Part shown: positions 1-7,325 of the stretch, one piece after another
How the letters are laid out: each line of letters begins with the position of its first letter
How positions within the stretch are numbered: the stretch's first letter is position 1
From: Deltaproteobacteria bacterium
GTDB taxonomy: Bacteria; Myxococcota; Polyangia; Polyangiales; B10-G4
Direction: 5' to 3'
Assembly (NCBI GenBank): GCA_019312705.1
Contig: JAFDCW010000083.1
Span: 1-9,815, forward strand
DNA: 9,815 nt
Notes under the pieces: generated by a model
Told to the model about the DNA's origin: nothing
What the model saw: the letters and a program-made list of their open reading frames with translations, nothing else
The model's database searches: none
Made by a program: the position numbers and the translations under genes

Positions 1-5
1 CGCCC

Positions 6-26
6 TATACTGATCGTCCGTTTAGT
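6..26 (+). promoter_or_regulatory. Probable LexA-controlled promoter of the imuA-imuB-dnaE2 operon
   Basis: A TATACT hexamer at 6-11 is one base off the -10 consensus. It is overlapped by the imperfect palindrome ACTGATCGTCCGTTTAGT at 9-26, whose 8-bp arms (9-16 and 19-26) match at six of eight positions. From memory, the Myxococcus LexA motif has the form CTRHAMRYBYGTTCAGS; the site here fits it at all but three positions. A repressor bound here would cover the -10 box and the predicted start of transcription near 18, which is the expected geometry for SOS repression. The -35 element would lie beyond the left edge and cannot be seen. The LexA assignment is inferred from motif similarity plus the identity of the genes downstream. 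Confidence 0.7.
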
Positions 27-36
27 GAAATGACCC

Positions 37-810
37 ATGGGGCTCGTCGCAGAAGGCTCTCGGAGCGAGGCTCTCCGTGCCAAAATCATTCATCATTTCC
101 GGGGAGCGGTCCGCCTCGAGGTCCCGCGCCGGGGTCATGCCCTCGGGACCGGTTGGGCAGAGGTCGACGCGGCCTTCCCGGGGGGAGGCCTCGCCCCGGG
201 GGAAACTGCGGTGGTAACCGGTCCCCCGGGGGCCGGCACCCTCGCCCTCGCCGCCGGGTGGGCGCGGGTCGCCCTCAGCGAAGGCGTGCCGGTAGTCGTC
301 ATCGACGGCGAGGGCACCGCCCTCCCCCACGCCTGGGTCGGGGCACCGGTCCCTCGAGAATCCGCGCAGGCCGCAAAGGGCGGAGCGGTCGCGCCCCTCT
401 GGGTCGTCGCGCCGCCGACCCCGGCGGAGGCCTGGCCCGCCGTCGACATCGTCTTGCGCGGGGGCGGTTTCGGTCTGGTCATCGCCCTCGACCCCGGCGC
501 GCCGCCGACGGGCGCCGGGGCGCGCCTGCGCCGGTTGGTTCAGGAACGGGAGAGTCGCCTCATCGTCGTCGGCGCGGCGCCCTTCACGCCGACGGCGCGG
601 GTGAGCCTCGTCCCCCGAGGCGTCGAGTGGCACGTCGCCCCGACCGGCGCCGAACCCACACGCCGCATCGTCGAAGTGCACGCGAGCAGCCGGGGCGGCC
701 GAGAGCGGGCGGTCGAGGCGGTTCGTGAAGACCTCCTCACCAATCGCCTGCGTCTACGTGCCCGGGCTCCCGATCGCCGCCCACCATCGAAGGCCGCCCC
801 CCGCCGATGA
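37..810 (+). CDS. imuA: ImuA, RecA-like accessory protein of the SOS mutasome
   Basis: This 257-residue protein is assigned as ImuA, the cytosolic accessory factor that works with ImuB and DnaE2 in damage-induced mutagenesis; in Myxococcus, ImuA is reported to restrain RecA activity. The N-terminal helix leads into a RecA-like core: TGWAEVDAAFPGGGLAPGE (38-56) is the typical entry to a RecA/ImuA fold, followed by a P-loop-like GPPGAGTL at 62-69 and a Walker B-like strand FGLVIALD at 145-152. The P-loop has Thr68 where Lys is required, so ATP hydrolysis is doubtful. The last 28 residues are basic, and their DNA also encodes the start of ImuB. The ATG at 37 lacks a clear Shine-Dalgarno and lies about 19 nt after the predicted transcription start. 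Sequence similarity in this family is weak; position directly before imuB-dnaE2 is the strongest argument. Confidence 0.85.
   Translation: MGLVAEGSRSEALRAKIIHHFRGAVRLEVPRRGHALGTGWAEVDAAFPGGGLAPGETAVVTGPPGAGTLALAAGWARVALSEGVPVVVIDGEGTALPHAWVGAPVPRESAQAAKGGAVAPLWVVAPPTPAEAWPAVDIVLRGGGFGLVIALDPGAPPTGAGARLRRLVQERESRLIVVGAAPFTPTARVSLVPRGVEWHVAPTGAEPTRRIVEVHASSRGGRERAVEAVREDLLTNRLRLRARAPDRRPPSKAAPRR
715..718 (+). promoter_or_regulatory. Shine-Dalgarno for imuB
   Basis: GAGG lies 6 nt before the GTG at 725, inside the imuA coding sequence. It supports the GTG start, which is also the only start that keeps the conserved first beta strand of ImuB (ACVYVPGLPIA). Confidence 0.6.
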
Positions 811-2221
811 GTCGGTGCCCCGAGCGGTGCATCGAGGCCGAGGCAACGCGGCGCGCGTCGTCTGGTTGGACGACGCCGGCCGCGAGGCCGGCGTGCGCGT
901 CGGCATGACCCTCGCGGCGGCGCGGGCCCGAGCCCCCCGGCTCTCCTCGGCCCTCGAAAACCCCGCCGCCATCGACGCCGAAAAGCGGCGCGTCGTCGAA
1001 CGCTTGCTCGTCTCTTCGCCGCGCATCAGTGCGGTCGGGGCAACGCGTTTCTGGGTCGAGCCGGTCCCCGGCCCGGGCTCCCTCGGAGCCTGGTGCGCCG
1101 TCGTTCAAAGAGCCCTTGCTCACCTCCGTCCGGTGTCCGTCGGCGTCGGGCCGAGTGCCGCCGTCGCCTGGGCCGCAGCTCGGTCCGCCCCCAACACGAT
1201 CCGCCTCGTCTCCCCCGCCGACGCCCGCGCGTTCCTCGATGGCTCTCCCCTCGAAGCCCTCGACCTCGACGGCGTCGCCCTCGACTTGCTCGCGGCCCTC
1301 GGCATTCGCACCGTGGGCCAACTGCGAGCCCTCTCCGCTGGCAGCCTCGGCCGCCGCCTCGGCCCCGAGGTCGCCCTCGCCCGGCGCCGCGCCGACGGTG
1401 ACGACCCCCGGCGGCCGTTCCCCGCGCAGGCCGCCCCGCGCTTCGAAGTGAGCGTCGCCTTCGATGACGAGCTCGAGCACCTCGAGCCTTTCCTCTTCGT
1501 ACTCGGACGAGCCCTCGAACGCCTCGGGCGCTCCCTCGAACGGGGCTGCCTCGGCGCGACCGAGCTCACCCTCACCGTCCACCTCCGTCAAAGCCGAAGC
1601 CAGGTCTTCACCATTCGCGTGGGCTCACCGACCAACGCCCCCGGCACCCTCCGAGAGCTCACCCGAACCCACCTCGAAGCGGCGCGCTTCGTCGCCCCCG
1701 CCAGCGGTTTTCGGGTCCGGGCGACGGCCACCGCCGAGGCCCGTTCCGAGCCTCGAAGGCTCTTTGGTCATGGTGCCCTCGCCGCGGGAGCCGAGGGACA
1801 CCGGGCACCGGCGGCCCGAGAGGTCGCCCTCGGCCGTCTTCGCACGCGTTTCGGCGAGGGCTCGGTCAAACGCCCCGCGGTACGCGAGGTCGGCCCCGCC
1901 CTCCGCCGGGCCACCTTTCGCCTCGACGCCCCCGAGAGCGAAGCGCCGACCGACCTCTCGGCGCCCTACCTGCCGTGGCGACGCCTGCCGAAGCCGAGCC
2001 CGGTGGTGCACGGCGCGGCCATCGTCGGAGGTCGGCGACGACGGGTAGTGCGCCTCGGCCGCGTCGAGCGGGTGACCCCGCCGTGGTGGCACACGGGCAC
2101 GAAACACGTGCAACTCTTCGCCTGGGCCGAGCTCGAAGGGCCAGTCCTCGCCCTCCTCGAGGCCCACGTCAGTGCCGACGCCGAAGACGACGAGTGGCTG
2201 GTCGTCGCGTGGGTGGATTGA
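725..2221 (+). CDS. imuB: ImuB, catalytically inactive Y-family polymerase-like adaptor
   Basis: ImuB is the hub of the mutasome: it binds ImuA, DnaE2 and the beta clamp and is not itself a polymerase. The 498-residue protein follows the Y-family layout: palm start at 8-18 (ACVYVPGLPIA), fingers/palm to about 165 with the GVGPSAAVAWAAA strand-helix at 140-152, a helix-hairpin-helix thumb at about 176-226 (LDLLAALGIRTVGQL), a little-finger domain at about 240-335, and a family-specific C-terminal domain ending with the PPWW motif (452-455) and a final beta strand. The palm lacks the acidic residues of active enzymes: there is no Asp in the first strand, and the usual SxDE site reads VGATRFWVE (104-112). 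RRLFG at 344-348 sits where ImuB proteins carry their clamp-binding peptide but is a poor match to QLxLF. The gene overlaps imuA by 86 bp and is followed closely by dnaE2. Confidence 0.93.
   Translation: MKTSSPIACVYVPGLPIAAHHRRPPPADESVPRAVHRGRGNAARVVWLDDAGREAGVRVGMTLAAARARAPRLSSALENPAAIDAEKRRVVERLLVSSPRISAVGATRFWVEPVPGPGSLGAWCAVVQRALAHLRPVSVGVGPSAAVAWAAARSAPNTIRLVSPADARAFLDGSPLEALDLDGVALDLLAALGIRTVGQLRALSAGSLGRRLGPEVALARRRADGDDPRRPFPAQAAPRFEVSVAFDDELEHLEPFLFVLGRALERLGRSLERGCLGATELTLTVHLRQSRSQVFTIRVGSPTNAPGTLRELTRTHLEAARFVAPASGFRVRATATAEARSEPRRLFGHGALAAGAEGHRAPAAREVALGRLRTRFGEGSVKRPAVREVGPALRRATFRLDAPESEAPTDLSAPYLPWRRLPKPSPVVHGAAIVGGRRRRVVRLGRVERVTPPWWHTGTKHVQLFAWAELEGPVLALLEAHVSADAEDDEWLVVAWVD
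2212..2217 (+). promoter_or_regulatory. Shine-Dalgarno for dnaE2
   Basis: GGTGGA ends 8 nt before the GTG at 2226, inside the last codons of imuB. It favours that start over the upstream in-frame GTG at 2172, which would add 18 unconserved residues encoded wholly within imuB. Confidence 0.55.
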
Positions 2222-2225
2222 CGAC

Positions 2226-5200
2226 GTGAGCTACGTCGAGCTGCATTGCCGAAGCGCCTACTCCTTTCTCGACGGCGCCTCGACCCCCGAGGCCCTCGCG
2301 CGCCGCGCCAAAGACGTCGGCCTCGGCGCCCTGGCCCTCACCGACCTCGACGACCTCGGCGGCGTCGTGCGCTTCTCGAGGGCCGCAGCGTTGGTGGGGG
2401 TCCGGCCGATCTTCGGGGCCGAGGTCTCCCTCGACGTCGGCGGTTCGGTCGTCTTGCTCGCCGAAGACCTCGAGGGCTACCGCAACCTGAGCCGCCTCGT
2501 GACCGCAGGGCGCATGAACCGCCCCCGCGGCCTGCCCGCGGTGGACATCGACACCCTCGCCGCACAGTCCCGGGGCCTCGTCTGCTTGGGTAGCGGCGGG
2601 GGCAGCGCCGCCGGGAGCGGAAACGGACACGGACACGGACACGGACACGGGAACGCCGATGGCCGCACACTCGCGGGAACACTCGCAGAGATCTTCCGGG
2701 GCCGCTTCTACATCGAGGTCCAGGACCACGCCCTCGCCGAAGACGCACGACGTGTGCTCGATGGTATCGACCTCGCCCGGCGCCTCGCCGTGCCTTGGCT
2801 CGTCACCGGGGACGTGCGCTACGCCGAGGCCAAAGACAAGCCGGTCCAGGACGCGCTGGTCTGCCTCAAACACCGAGTCACCCTCGACGACGCCGGTGAC
2901 TTGCTCTTCCCCAACGACGCACGTCGCCTCGCCGGCCCGGCGGAGATGGTGCGGCGTTGGCGCGGCGACCCGACGGGCCTCGCACTCACCCTCGAGGTCT
3001 CCGAACGCTGCGCGTTCCGGCTGCACGATCTATCCCCGAGCCTGCCGGCCTACCCGCTGCCACCGGGGGTCGAAGATGGGGATGCCTTCCTCGCCGCCCG
3101 GGTCGAAGACGGCGCTCGGGAGCGCTACCCGCGCCGCCGCGAAGAACACGACCGCCAACTCCGACACGAGCTAGAGGTCATCCGTCGCCTCGGCCTCGCC
3201 GGCTATTTCCTGATCGTTTGGGACATCGTGCGCTTCACTCGATCCCGGGGCGTCCTGGTCCAGGGCCGCGGGTCGGCAGCGAACAGCGCCGTCTGCTATT
3301 GCCTCGGCATCACGGCCGTCGACCCCGTCGGCCAAGGCCTGCTCTTCGAGCGTTTCCTGGTCGAAGGACGCGGGCCGGGGCACCGAGAACCACCAGACAT
3401 CGACATCGACATCGCCCACCGGGACCGCGAAGAGGTCCTCCAATACGTGTACGAGCGCTATGGCCGCGAACACGCGGCGATGGTCTCGGAAACGATCTGC
3501 TGGCGCGGGCGTAGCGCGGTCCGAGACGCCGCCCGGGTCCTCGGCCTCTCTACCGACATGGCGGACGCGCTCGCCCGGGAGGTCGGGGCAACGGTGCCCA
3601 CCGATACGCCGGCGTCCGGCAGCCGGGCCGCCGCCGATGTCCTCGAGGCCGGCGGCATCGAACGCGCGGGCCTCGCCCGCAAAAGCGGACGCATACGGGC
3701 CCTGGTGCGCCTCGTACGCGGGCTCGAAGGCCTGCCGCGGCACCGAGGCATTCACGTCGGCGGCTTCGTGCTCACCCGGGAGGCGCTGCGCGATGTCGTG
3801 CCCATCGAGCCCGCGGCGATGGCGGGGCGCACCGTCATCCAGTGGGACAAAAGCGACCTCGGCCACGTGGGCCTGGTAAAGGTCGACCTCCTCGGCCTCG
3901 GCGTGCTCACCCTCCTCGGCGACGCCCTCGCGCTCGTCGACAAACATCGCGGCGAGCGCCTGGACCTCGCCCGGCTGCCGGTGGATGACCCGCCGACTTA
4001 CCGGATGATCCGGAAGGCCGACACCGTCGGCGTCTTTCAAATCGAATCACGGGCCCAGATGGCGACGCTGCCCCGCATGGCCCCGGAGCGCTTCTACGAC
4101 CTGGTGGTCCAGGTGGCACTGATTCGCCCGGGGCCCATCCAGGGAGAAATGGTGCACCCCTATCTCCGGCGCCGCCGGGGCGAAGAGCCCGTCCGTTACC
4201 TCGACCCGAGCCTCGAACCGGCCCTCGCCCGGACCCTCGGCGTGCCGCTCTTCCAGGAGCAGGGCATGAAGGTCGCGATCGCCGCCGCAGGCTTCACCGC
4301 GGACCAAGCCGACGAACTCCGCCGAGCGATGGGCGACAAAGGGTGCGGCGAGACCCGAGCGCGACTGTCCCGGGAGCTGCTCGCGGGCATGCGGCGCCGG
4401 GGCCTCCGGCGCTCGGTCCGGGAGCGCATCGCAAAGCTTCTACGAACGTTCGCGAGCTACGGTTTCCCCGAGAGCCATGCGGCATCCTTCGCGCTGCTCG
4501 TCTATGCGTCGGCCTACCTGAAGCGCCACTACACGCCGGAGTTCTATGCCGCACTCTTGAACGCGCAACCGATGGGCTTCTATCCGGTCGGCACCGTCGT
4601 CACCGACGCCCGGCGCCACGGCATCGAACTGCGCCGCCCCGACGTCACCAAGAGCCTCTGGGACGCGACCCTCGAGCCGGCATCCCGGGGGCCCCATGCC
4701 TTCGCTCTGCGTCTCGGCCTGCGCATCGTCCGGGGCATCGGCCCCCGGGCACGCCTCGCCCTCGAGGGCGTGCTCGGTCGAGGCATAGAGTCCATCGAAG
4801 CCTTCGCCCGGGACAGCGGCCTCGACGCCCACACCCTCACGCGCCTCGCCCGGGCCGGGGCCTTCGATGGGCTCGCCGGCGATCGACGCCGCGCGCTCTG
4901 GGAGGTTTTGCGCATCGCAAGACCCGTCGCCGGTCCCCTCGCGCCTCACCATCCGGCCGAGGCCCAGGCCCCCGAGTTTCCGCCCCTCGCCCCTGCCGTC
5001 GAGACCCGCGAAGACTACGCCTCGTTGGGCACATCAGCGGAGCGCCACCCGATGGAGTTTCACCGAGACTGGCTCGCCGCCCACGACGTGCCGCCCCTCG
5101 GCGCCCTCCCGGACCGCCCCCCGGGGCCCGTTCGCGTGGCGGGGCTCATCAACTCCCTCCAGCGGCCGGCCACTGCAAAGGGGTTCGTATTCCTCTCCCT

Positions 5201-5396
5201 CGAGGACGAGACGGGCATGGTGAACGTCGTCGTATCGCCGACGCTCTTCGCGCGGCACCACGACGTCATCACCAGGCGCCCGGTCCTCCTCGTCGACGGC
5301 TCCCTCGAGCGCCGCCACGACGTGGTCAACATCAAGGCCGCAGGCATCCAGCCCCTGCCTCGATCCTCGGTCGCGGGGGGGTCCCGGGGCTGCTAG
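2226..5396 (+). CDS. dnaE2: DnaE2 (ImuC), error-prone C-family DNA polymerase III alpha subunit
   Basis: This is the catalytic polymerase of the SOS mutasome, copying past lesions with low fidelity. From the GTG at 2226 it has 1056 residues, normal for DnaE2. The PHP domain opens with YVELHCRSAYSFLDGAS (3-19). The polymerase core shows GRGSAANS (347-354), PDIDID (390-395, catalytic Asp393 and Asp395), KVDLLGLG with the third catalytic Asp554, VFQIES (603-608), RPGPIQ (634-639), FQEQGM (676-681), YGFPESHAASF (745-755) and NAQPMGFY (779-786), the last typical of DnaE2 rather than replicative DnaE1. An OB fold starts near 970. The PHP metal site looks dead: TDL at 39-41 where TDH is usual, and DVRY at 196-199 where a His is common. 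A Gly-His repeat lies at 132-143. The gene starts 4 bp after imuB, indicating translational coupling. Confidence 0.96.
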   Translation: MSYVELHCRSAYSFLDGASTPEALARRAKDVGLGALALTDLDDLGGVVRFSRAAALVGVRPIFGAEVSLDVGGSVVLLAEDLEGYRNLSRLVTAGRMNRPRGLPAVDIDTLAAQSRGLVCLGSGGGSAAGSGNGHGHGHGHGNADGRTLAGTLAEIFRGRFYIEVQDHALAEDARRVLDGIDLARRLAVPWLVTGDVRYAEAKDKPVQDALVCLKHRVTLDDAGDLLFPNDARRLAGPAEMVRRWRGDPTGLALTLEVSERCAFRLHDLSPSLPAYPLPPGVEDGDAFLAARVEDGARERYPRRREEHDRQLRHELEVIRRLGLAGYFLIVWDIVRFTRSRGVLVQGRGSAANSAVCYCLGITAVDPVGQGLLFERFLVEGRGPGHREPPDIDIDIAHRDREEVLQYVYERYGREHAAMVSETICWRGRSAVRDAARVLGLSTDMADALAREVGATVPTDTPASGSRAAADVLEAGGIERAGLARKSGRIRALVRLVRGLEGLPRHRGIHVGGFVLTREALRDVVPIEPAAMAGRTVIQWDKSDLGHVGLVKVDLLGLGVLTLLGDALALVDKHRGERLDLARLPVDDPPTYRMIRKADTVGVFQIESRAQMATLPRMAPERFYDLVVQVALIRPGPIQGEMVHPYLRRRRGEEPVRYLDPSLEPALARTLGVPLFQEQGMKVAIAAAGFTADQADELRRAMGDKGCGETRARLSRELLAGMRRRGLRRSVRERIAKLLRTFASYGFPESHAASFALLVYASAYLKRHYTPEFYAALLNAQPMGFYPVGTVVTDARRHGIELRRPDVTKSLWDATLEPASRGPHAFALRLGLRIVRGIGPRARLALEGVLGRGIESIEAFARDSGLDAHTLTRLARAGAFDGLAGDRRRALWEVLRIARPVAGPLAPHHPAEAQAPEFPPLAPAVETREDYASLGTSAERHPMEFHRDWLAAHDVPPLGALPDRPPGPVRVAGLINSLQRPATAKGFVFLSLEDETGMVNVVVSPTLFARHHDVITRRPVLLVDGSLERRHDVVNIKAAGIQPLPRSSVAGGSRGC
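2619..2654 (+). repeat. Hexanucleotide GGACAC repeat inside dnaE2
   Basis: Four perfect GGACAC units (2625-2648) are flanked by the one- or two-base variants GGAAAC (2619-2624) and GGGAAC (2649-2654). The unit is in phase with the codons and reads GN-GH-GH-GH-GH-GN, residues 132-143 of DnaE2. Because the unit is six bases, gain or loss of copies would change loop length by two residues without shifting the frame. The preceding residues (GSGGGSAAGSG) are also low-complexity, so the whole patch is probably a flexible surface loop of the PHP domain. Confidence 0.9.
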
Positions 5397-5407
5397 GCTC
5401 CGCCGCC

Positions 5408-6631
5408 ATGCGGCCCAAGGCCCTACTTTTCATAGCGCTCTTCAACAGCATCCTCGGGCTGAGCGTGCTCTTTCCGATCATGGCGCCCCTCGGTCGCCAG
5501 CTCGGCCTCGGCGAGCTCGAGGTCGGCGCGCTCTCGACCGGCTACTCGCTGATGCAGTTTGCGTCCGCGGCTTTCTGGGGACGCAAGAGTGAAGAGAAGG
5601 GGCGCAAGCCCATCTTGCTCGTCGGCATCCTGGGGTTCGCCGGGACGTTCCTGGCCTTTGCCCTGGTGTGCGAAGCGGGCATGCGCGGGTGGCTCGACCA
5701 CGGCCCGCTCTTCGGCCTGCTGCTCACCACCCGGGTGCTCGGCGGCCTGCTCTCGTCGGCGACCTTCCCCACGGCCCAGGCCTACATGGCCGACATCACC
5801 GACCGCGAAGATCGCACCAGCGGCATGGCCCTCATCGGCGCCGCCTTCGGCCTCGGCATCATCTTCGGCCCCGCCATCGGCGCAGCCCTCAGCTACGTGA
5901 GCCTGCTCGCCGCGGTCTATTTCTCCGTCGCCGTCGCGGTCTTGAACGCGCTCTTCGTCTACACGCGCCTGCCCGAGCCAGAGCGCCACCGGGAGCGGGA
6001 ACCCGGCGATCAGCGCGCCGTCTTCCGGCGCATCTGGCCGCTCCTGGCGGTCGGCGTCGTCGCCACCGTCGCGTCGGTCGCGATGGAGCAGACCATCGCG
6101 TTCTACTACCAGGACCGCCTCGCTCTCGACGAAGGCGAAACCGCTCGGGCCGTCGGCATGGCCTTGGTGCTCTACGGCGTCGTGGCGGTCTTCGTGCAGG
6201 GTTACCTCGTACGTCGAGTGAGTTGGCCGCCGCTGCGCCTCATGCGTTTTGGATTGCCCATCGTCCTGGTCGGCCTGGTCCTCCTCACCTTCAGCGACAC
6301 TTTCGCGACGCTCACCGGCGCGCTGCTCCTCCAGGGCATCGGCCAGGGCCTCGCCCTCCCCGGCATCACCGCCTTCCTGAGCCTCTCCGTCGCGGACAAC
6401 GAACAAGGCGCCGTCGCCGGCCTCAACAGCGCGGCGCAAGGCCTCGGCCGCACCATCGGCCCCCTCCTCGGCACCGCCCTCTACGAACTCGGCCCCACCC
6501 TCCCCTACTGGGCCAGCGCCACCCTCGTCACCGTAGTCGTGCTCTACCTCTGGACCAGCCCGCGGGTCCGCCGCCTAGGCGACGCGGCCCAGGCCGAGGC
6601 CGAAGAGTCCGCCACTCAGGCAAACGCCTGA
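5408..6631 (+). CDS. MFS efflux transporter, TetA/DHA1-like drug:H+ antiporter
   Basis: A 407-residue inner-membrane protein with about twelve hydrophobic segments (near 5-25, 38-57, 68-88, 99-119, 138-160, 164-185, then a charged central loop 186-207, and 209-230, 247-268, 279-298, 301-322, 336-358, 364-383 with some overlap of ends). GRKSEEKGRKP at 58-68 is a variant of MFS motif A between helices 2 and 3. AYMADITDREDR at 125-136 followed by GLGIIFGPAIGA at 148-159 (motif C, the antiporter signature in helix 5) is characteristic of the TetA/multidrug DHA1 group. It probably exports a small toxic compound using the proton gradient; the substrate cannot be read from sequence. The ATG lies 11 bp after the dnaE2 stop with only a weak AGG upstream, so it is probably read from the SOS operon. 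The reading frame stays open far upstream inside dnaE2, but that part has no membrane-protein character. Confidence 0.9.
   Translation: MRPKALLFIALFNSILGLSVLFPIMAPLGRQLGLGELEVGALSTGYSLMQFASAAFWGRKSEEKGRKPILLVGILGFAGTFLAFALVCEAGMRGWLDHGPLFGLLLTTRVLGGLLSSATFPTAQAYMADITDREDRTSGMALIGAAFGLGIIFGPAIGAALSYVSLLAAVYFSVAVAVLNALFVYTRLPEPERHREREPGDQRAVFRRIWPLLAVGVVATVASVAMEQTIAFYYQDRLALDEGETARAVGMALVLYGVVAVFVQGYLVRRVSWPPLRLMRFGLPIVLVGLVLLTFSDTFATLTGALLLQGIGQGLALPGITAFLSLSVADNEQGAVAGLNSAAQGLGRTIGPLLGTALYELGPTLPYWASATLVTVVVLYLWTSPRVRRLGDAAQAEAEESATQANA
6616..6631. terminator. Small hairpin at the end of the MFS gene, weak terminator candidate
   Basis: TCAGGC-AAAC-GCCTGA forms a perfect 6-bp stem with a 4-nt loop and includes the stop codon of the MFS gene. 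It sits just before a 25-bp gap between two convergent genes, where a bidirectional terminator could be expected. There is no T-tract on either side, so it is not a classical intrinsic terminator. Confidence 0.2.
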
Positions 6632-6656
6632 CGCCGCCGTACCGCGCCTGCCCGAT

Positions 6657-7325
6657 TCATTGAGGGCCGACCACCGCCATCACACGTTGCGCGTAGTGGG
6701 GCCCGAGGAGCTCTCGGGTCTGCACGACGTATCTCTCGTAGCCCCCTTCGCGCAACGGCTCCGGGACCCAACCTTCGGACGATCCGCGGGGCGATGGGAG
6801 GTCACCGACGAAGATCACCTCCTGCCCGGTCCGCCCTCGGAGATTCGAGATCGGAGAAGGCACCCCTTCGCCGCGATCCCCGGAGGGTGTCTCGAAGCCC
6901 GTCAGGTGGAAGATGGGAAACCGGGCGCGGTACGCCTCGAACCCTTCACTGGTTGCGTAGAGAGTCGTACGCACTTCGACCCACGCGTAGTCGTAGCTCC
7001 GCCGCTCTCCGTCGGGCATCGTCTCCTGGAGCGAGCCGGCCTCGGTGATTCGCACCATGAGCAGGTGCGACGAGCCGCCGACGTGCTCGGTGAGCAAGCT
7101 CTCGTTCATCGCGTCGAGTTCCGCGAGCGCAGCCACCGGGGGACTCACGAAGAACTGATACCTCGCCGTGCCTCCCTCGACCGCTTCGGGAGGAAGGTCC
7201 GGCTGGGTGGGCTCGGCGGTTGTCGGAGAAGCAGAGGGAGAACTGCAACTCAGCGATGCCACGGGCCACCACAACGCGAGGGCCAAGACCCCCCAGTTTC
7301 GCCGCAACCGTTCCACCAGCGCCAC
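6657..7325 (-). CDS. Hypothetical exported protein, possible lipoprotein
   Basis: I do not recognise a family for this 222-residue protein. It starts with a basic n-region (RLRRN, 6-10), a hydrophobic stretch (WGVLALALWWPVASLS, 11-26) and Cys27 followed by a Ser/Thr/Pro-rich linker (28-46), the pattern of a lipoprotein signal. The lipobox reads SLSC rather than the ideal L-[AS]-[GAS]-C, so lipidation is likely but not certain. The mature domain (about 53-222) is mixed alpha/beta with no further Cys and no membrane segment; recurrent charged and aromatic residues (YDYAWVEVRTTLY at 111-123) suggest a beta-sheet core. It starts with GTG at 7325; GTG at codon 4 is an alternative, and neither has a strong Shine-Dalgarno. 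It is convergent with the MFS gene and divergent from the arrestin-like gene. Third codon positions and the signal peptide support a real gene. Confidence 0.72.
   Translation of the reverse strand: MALVERLRRNWGVLALALWWPVASLSCSSPSASPTTAEPTQPDLPPEAVEGGTARYQFFVSPPVAALAELDAMNESLLTEHVGGSSHLLMVRITEAGSLQETMPDGERRSYDYAWVEVRTTLYATSEGFEAYRARFPIFHLTGFETPSGDRGEGVPSPISNLRGRTGQEVIFVGDLPSPRGSSEGWVPEPLREGGYERYVVQTRELLGPHYAQRVMAVVGPQ

Noticed and set aside
2101..2127. VQLFAW at ImuB 462-467 as a beta-clamp binding peptide
   Set aside because: It falls within a beta strand of the conserved C-terminal domain, whereas ImuB clamp peptides lie after the little finger; RRLFG at 344-348 is better placed, though weak.
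2172..2225. Earlier in-frame GTG start for dnaE2 at 2172
   Set aside because: The extra 18 residues lie wholly within imuB, look unlike the DnaE2 N-terminus, and the GTG at 2226 has a better Shine-Dalgarno and leads straight into the conserved PHP start.
2625..2648. GGACAC units as a possible CRISPR or regulatory iteron array
   Set aside because: There are no spacers, the units are contiguous six-base repeats in codon phase, and they lie inside a conserved coding gene.
2169..4040. Long antisense reading frames opposite imuB and dnaE2 (for example 2169-3026 and 3171-4040 on the minus strand)
   Set aside because: They are mirror frames of strongly GC3-biased genes, with low-complexity Glu/Gly/Ala-rich translations and no family signature.
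4343..5407. Long open frame running into the MFS gene from inside dnaE2
   Set aside because: Its translation is Arg/Pro/Gly-rich out-of-frame sequence of high-GC DNA with no hydrophobic segments; the transporter begins at the ATG at 5408.
5423..6439. 338-codon antisense frame opposite the MFS gene
   Set aside because: Its Glu/Asp/Gly/His-rich translation is the antisense of membrane helices; the plus strand has clear MFS motifs.
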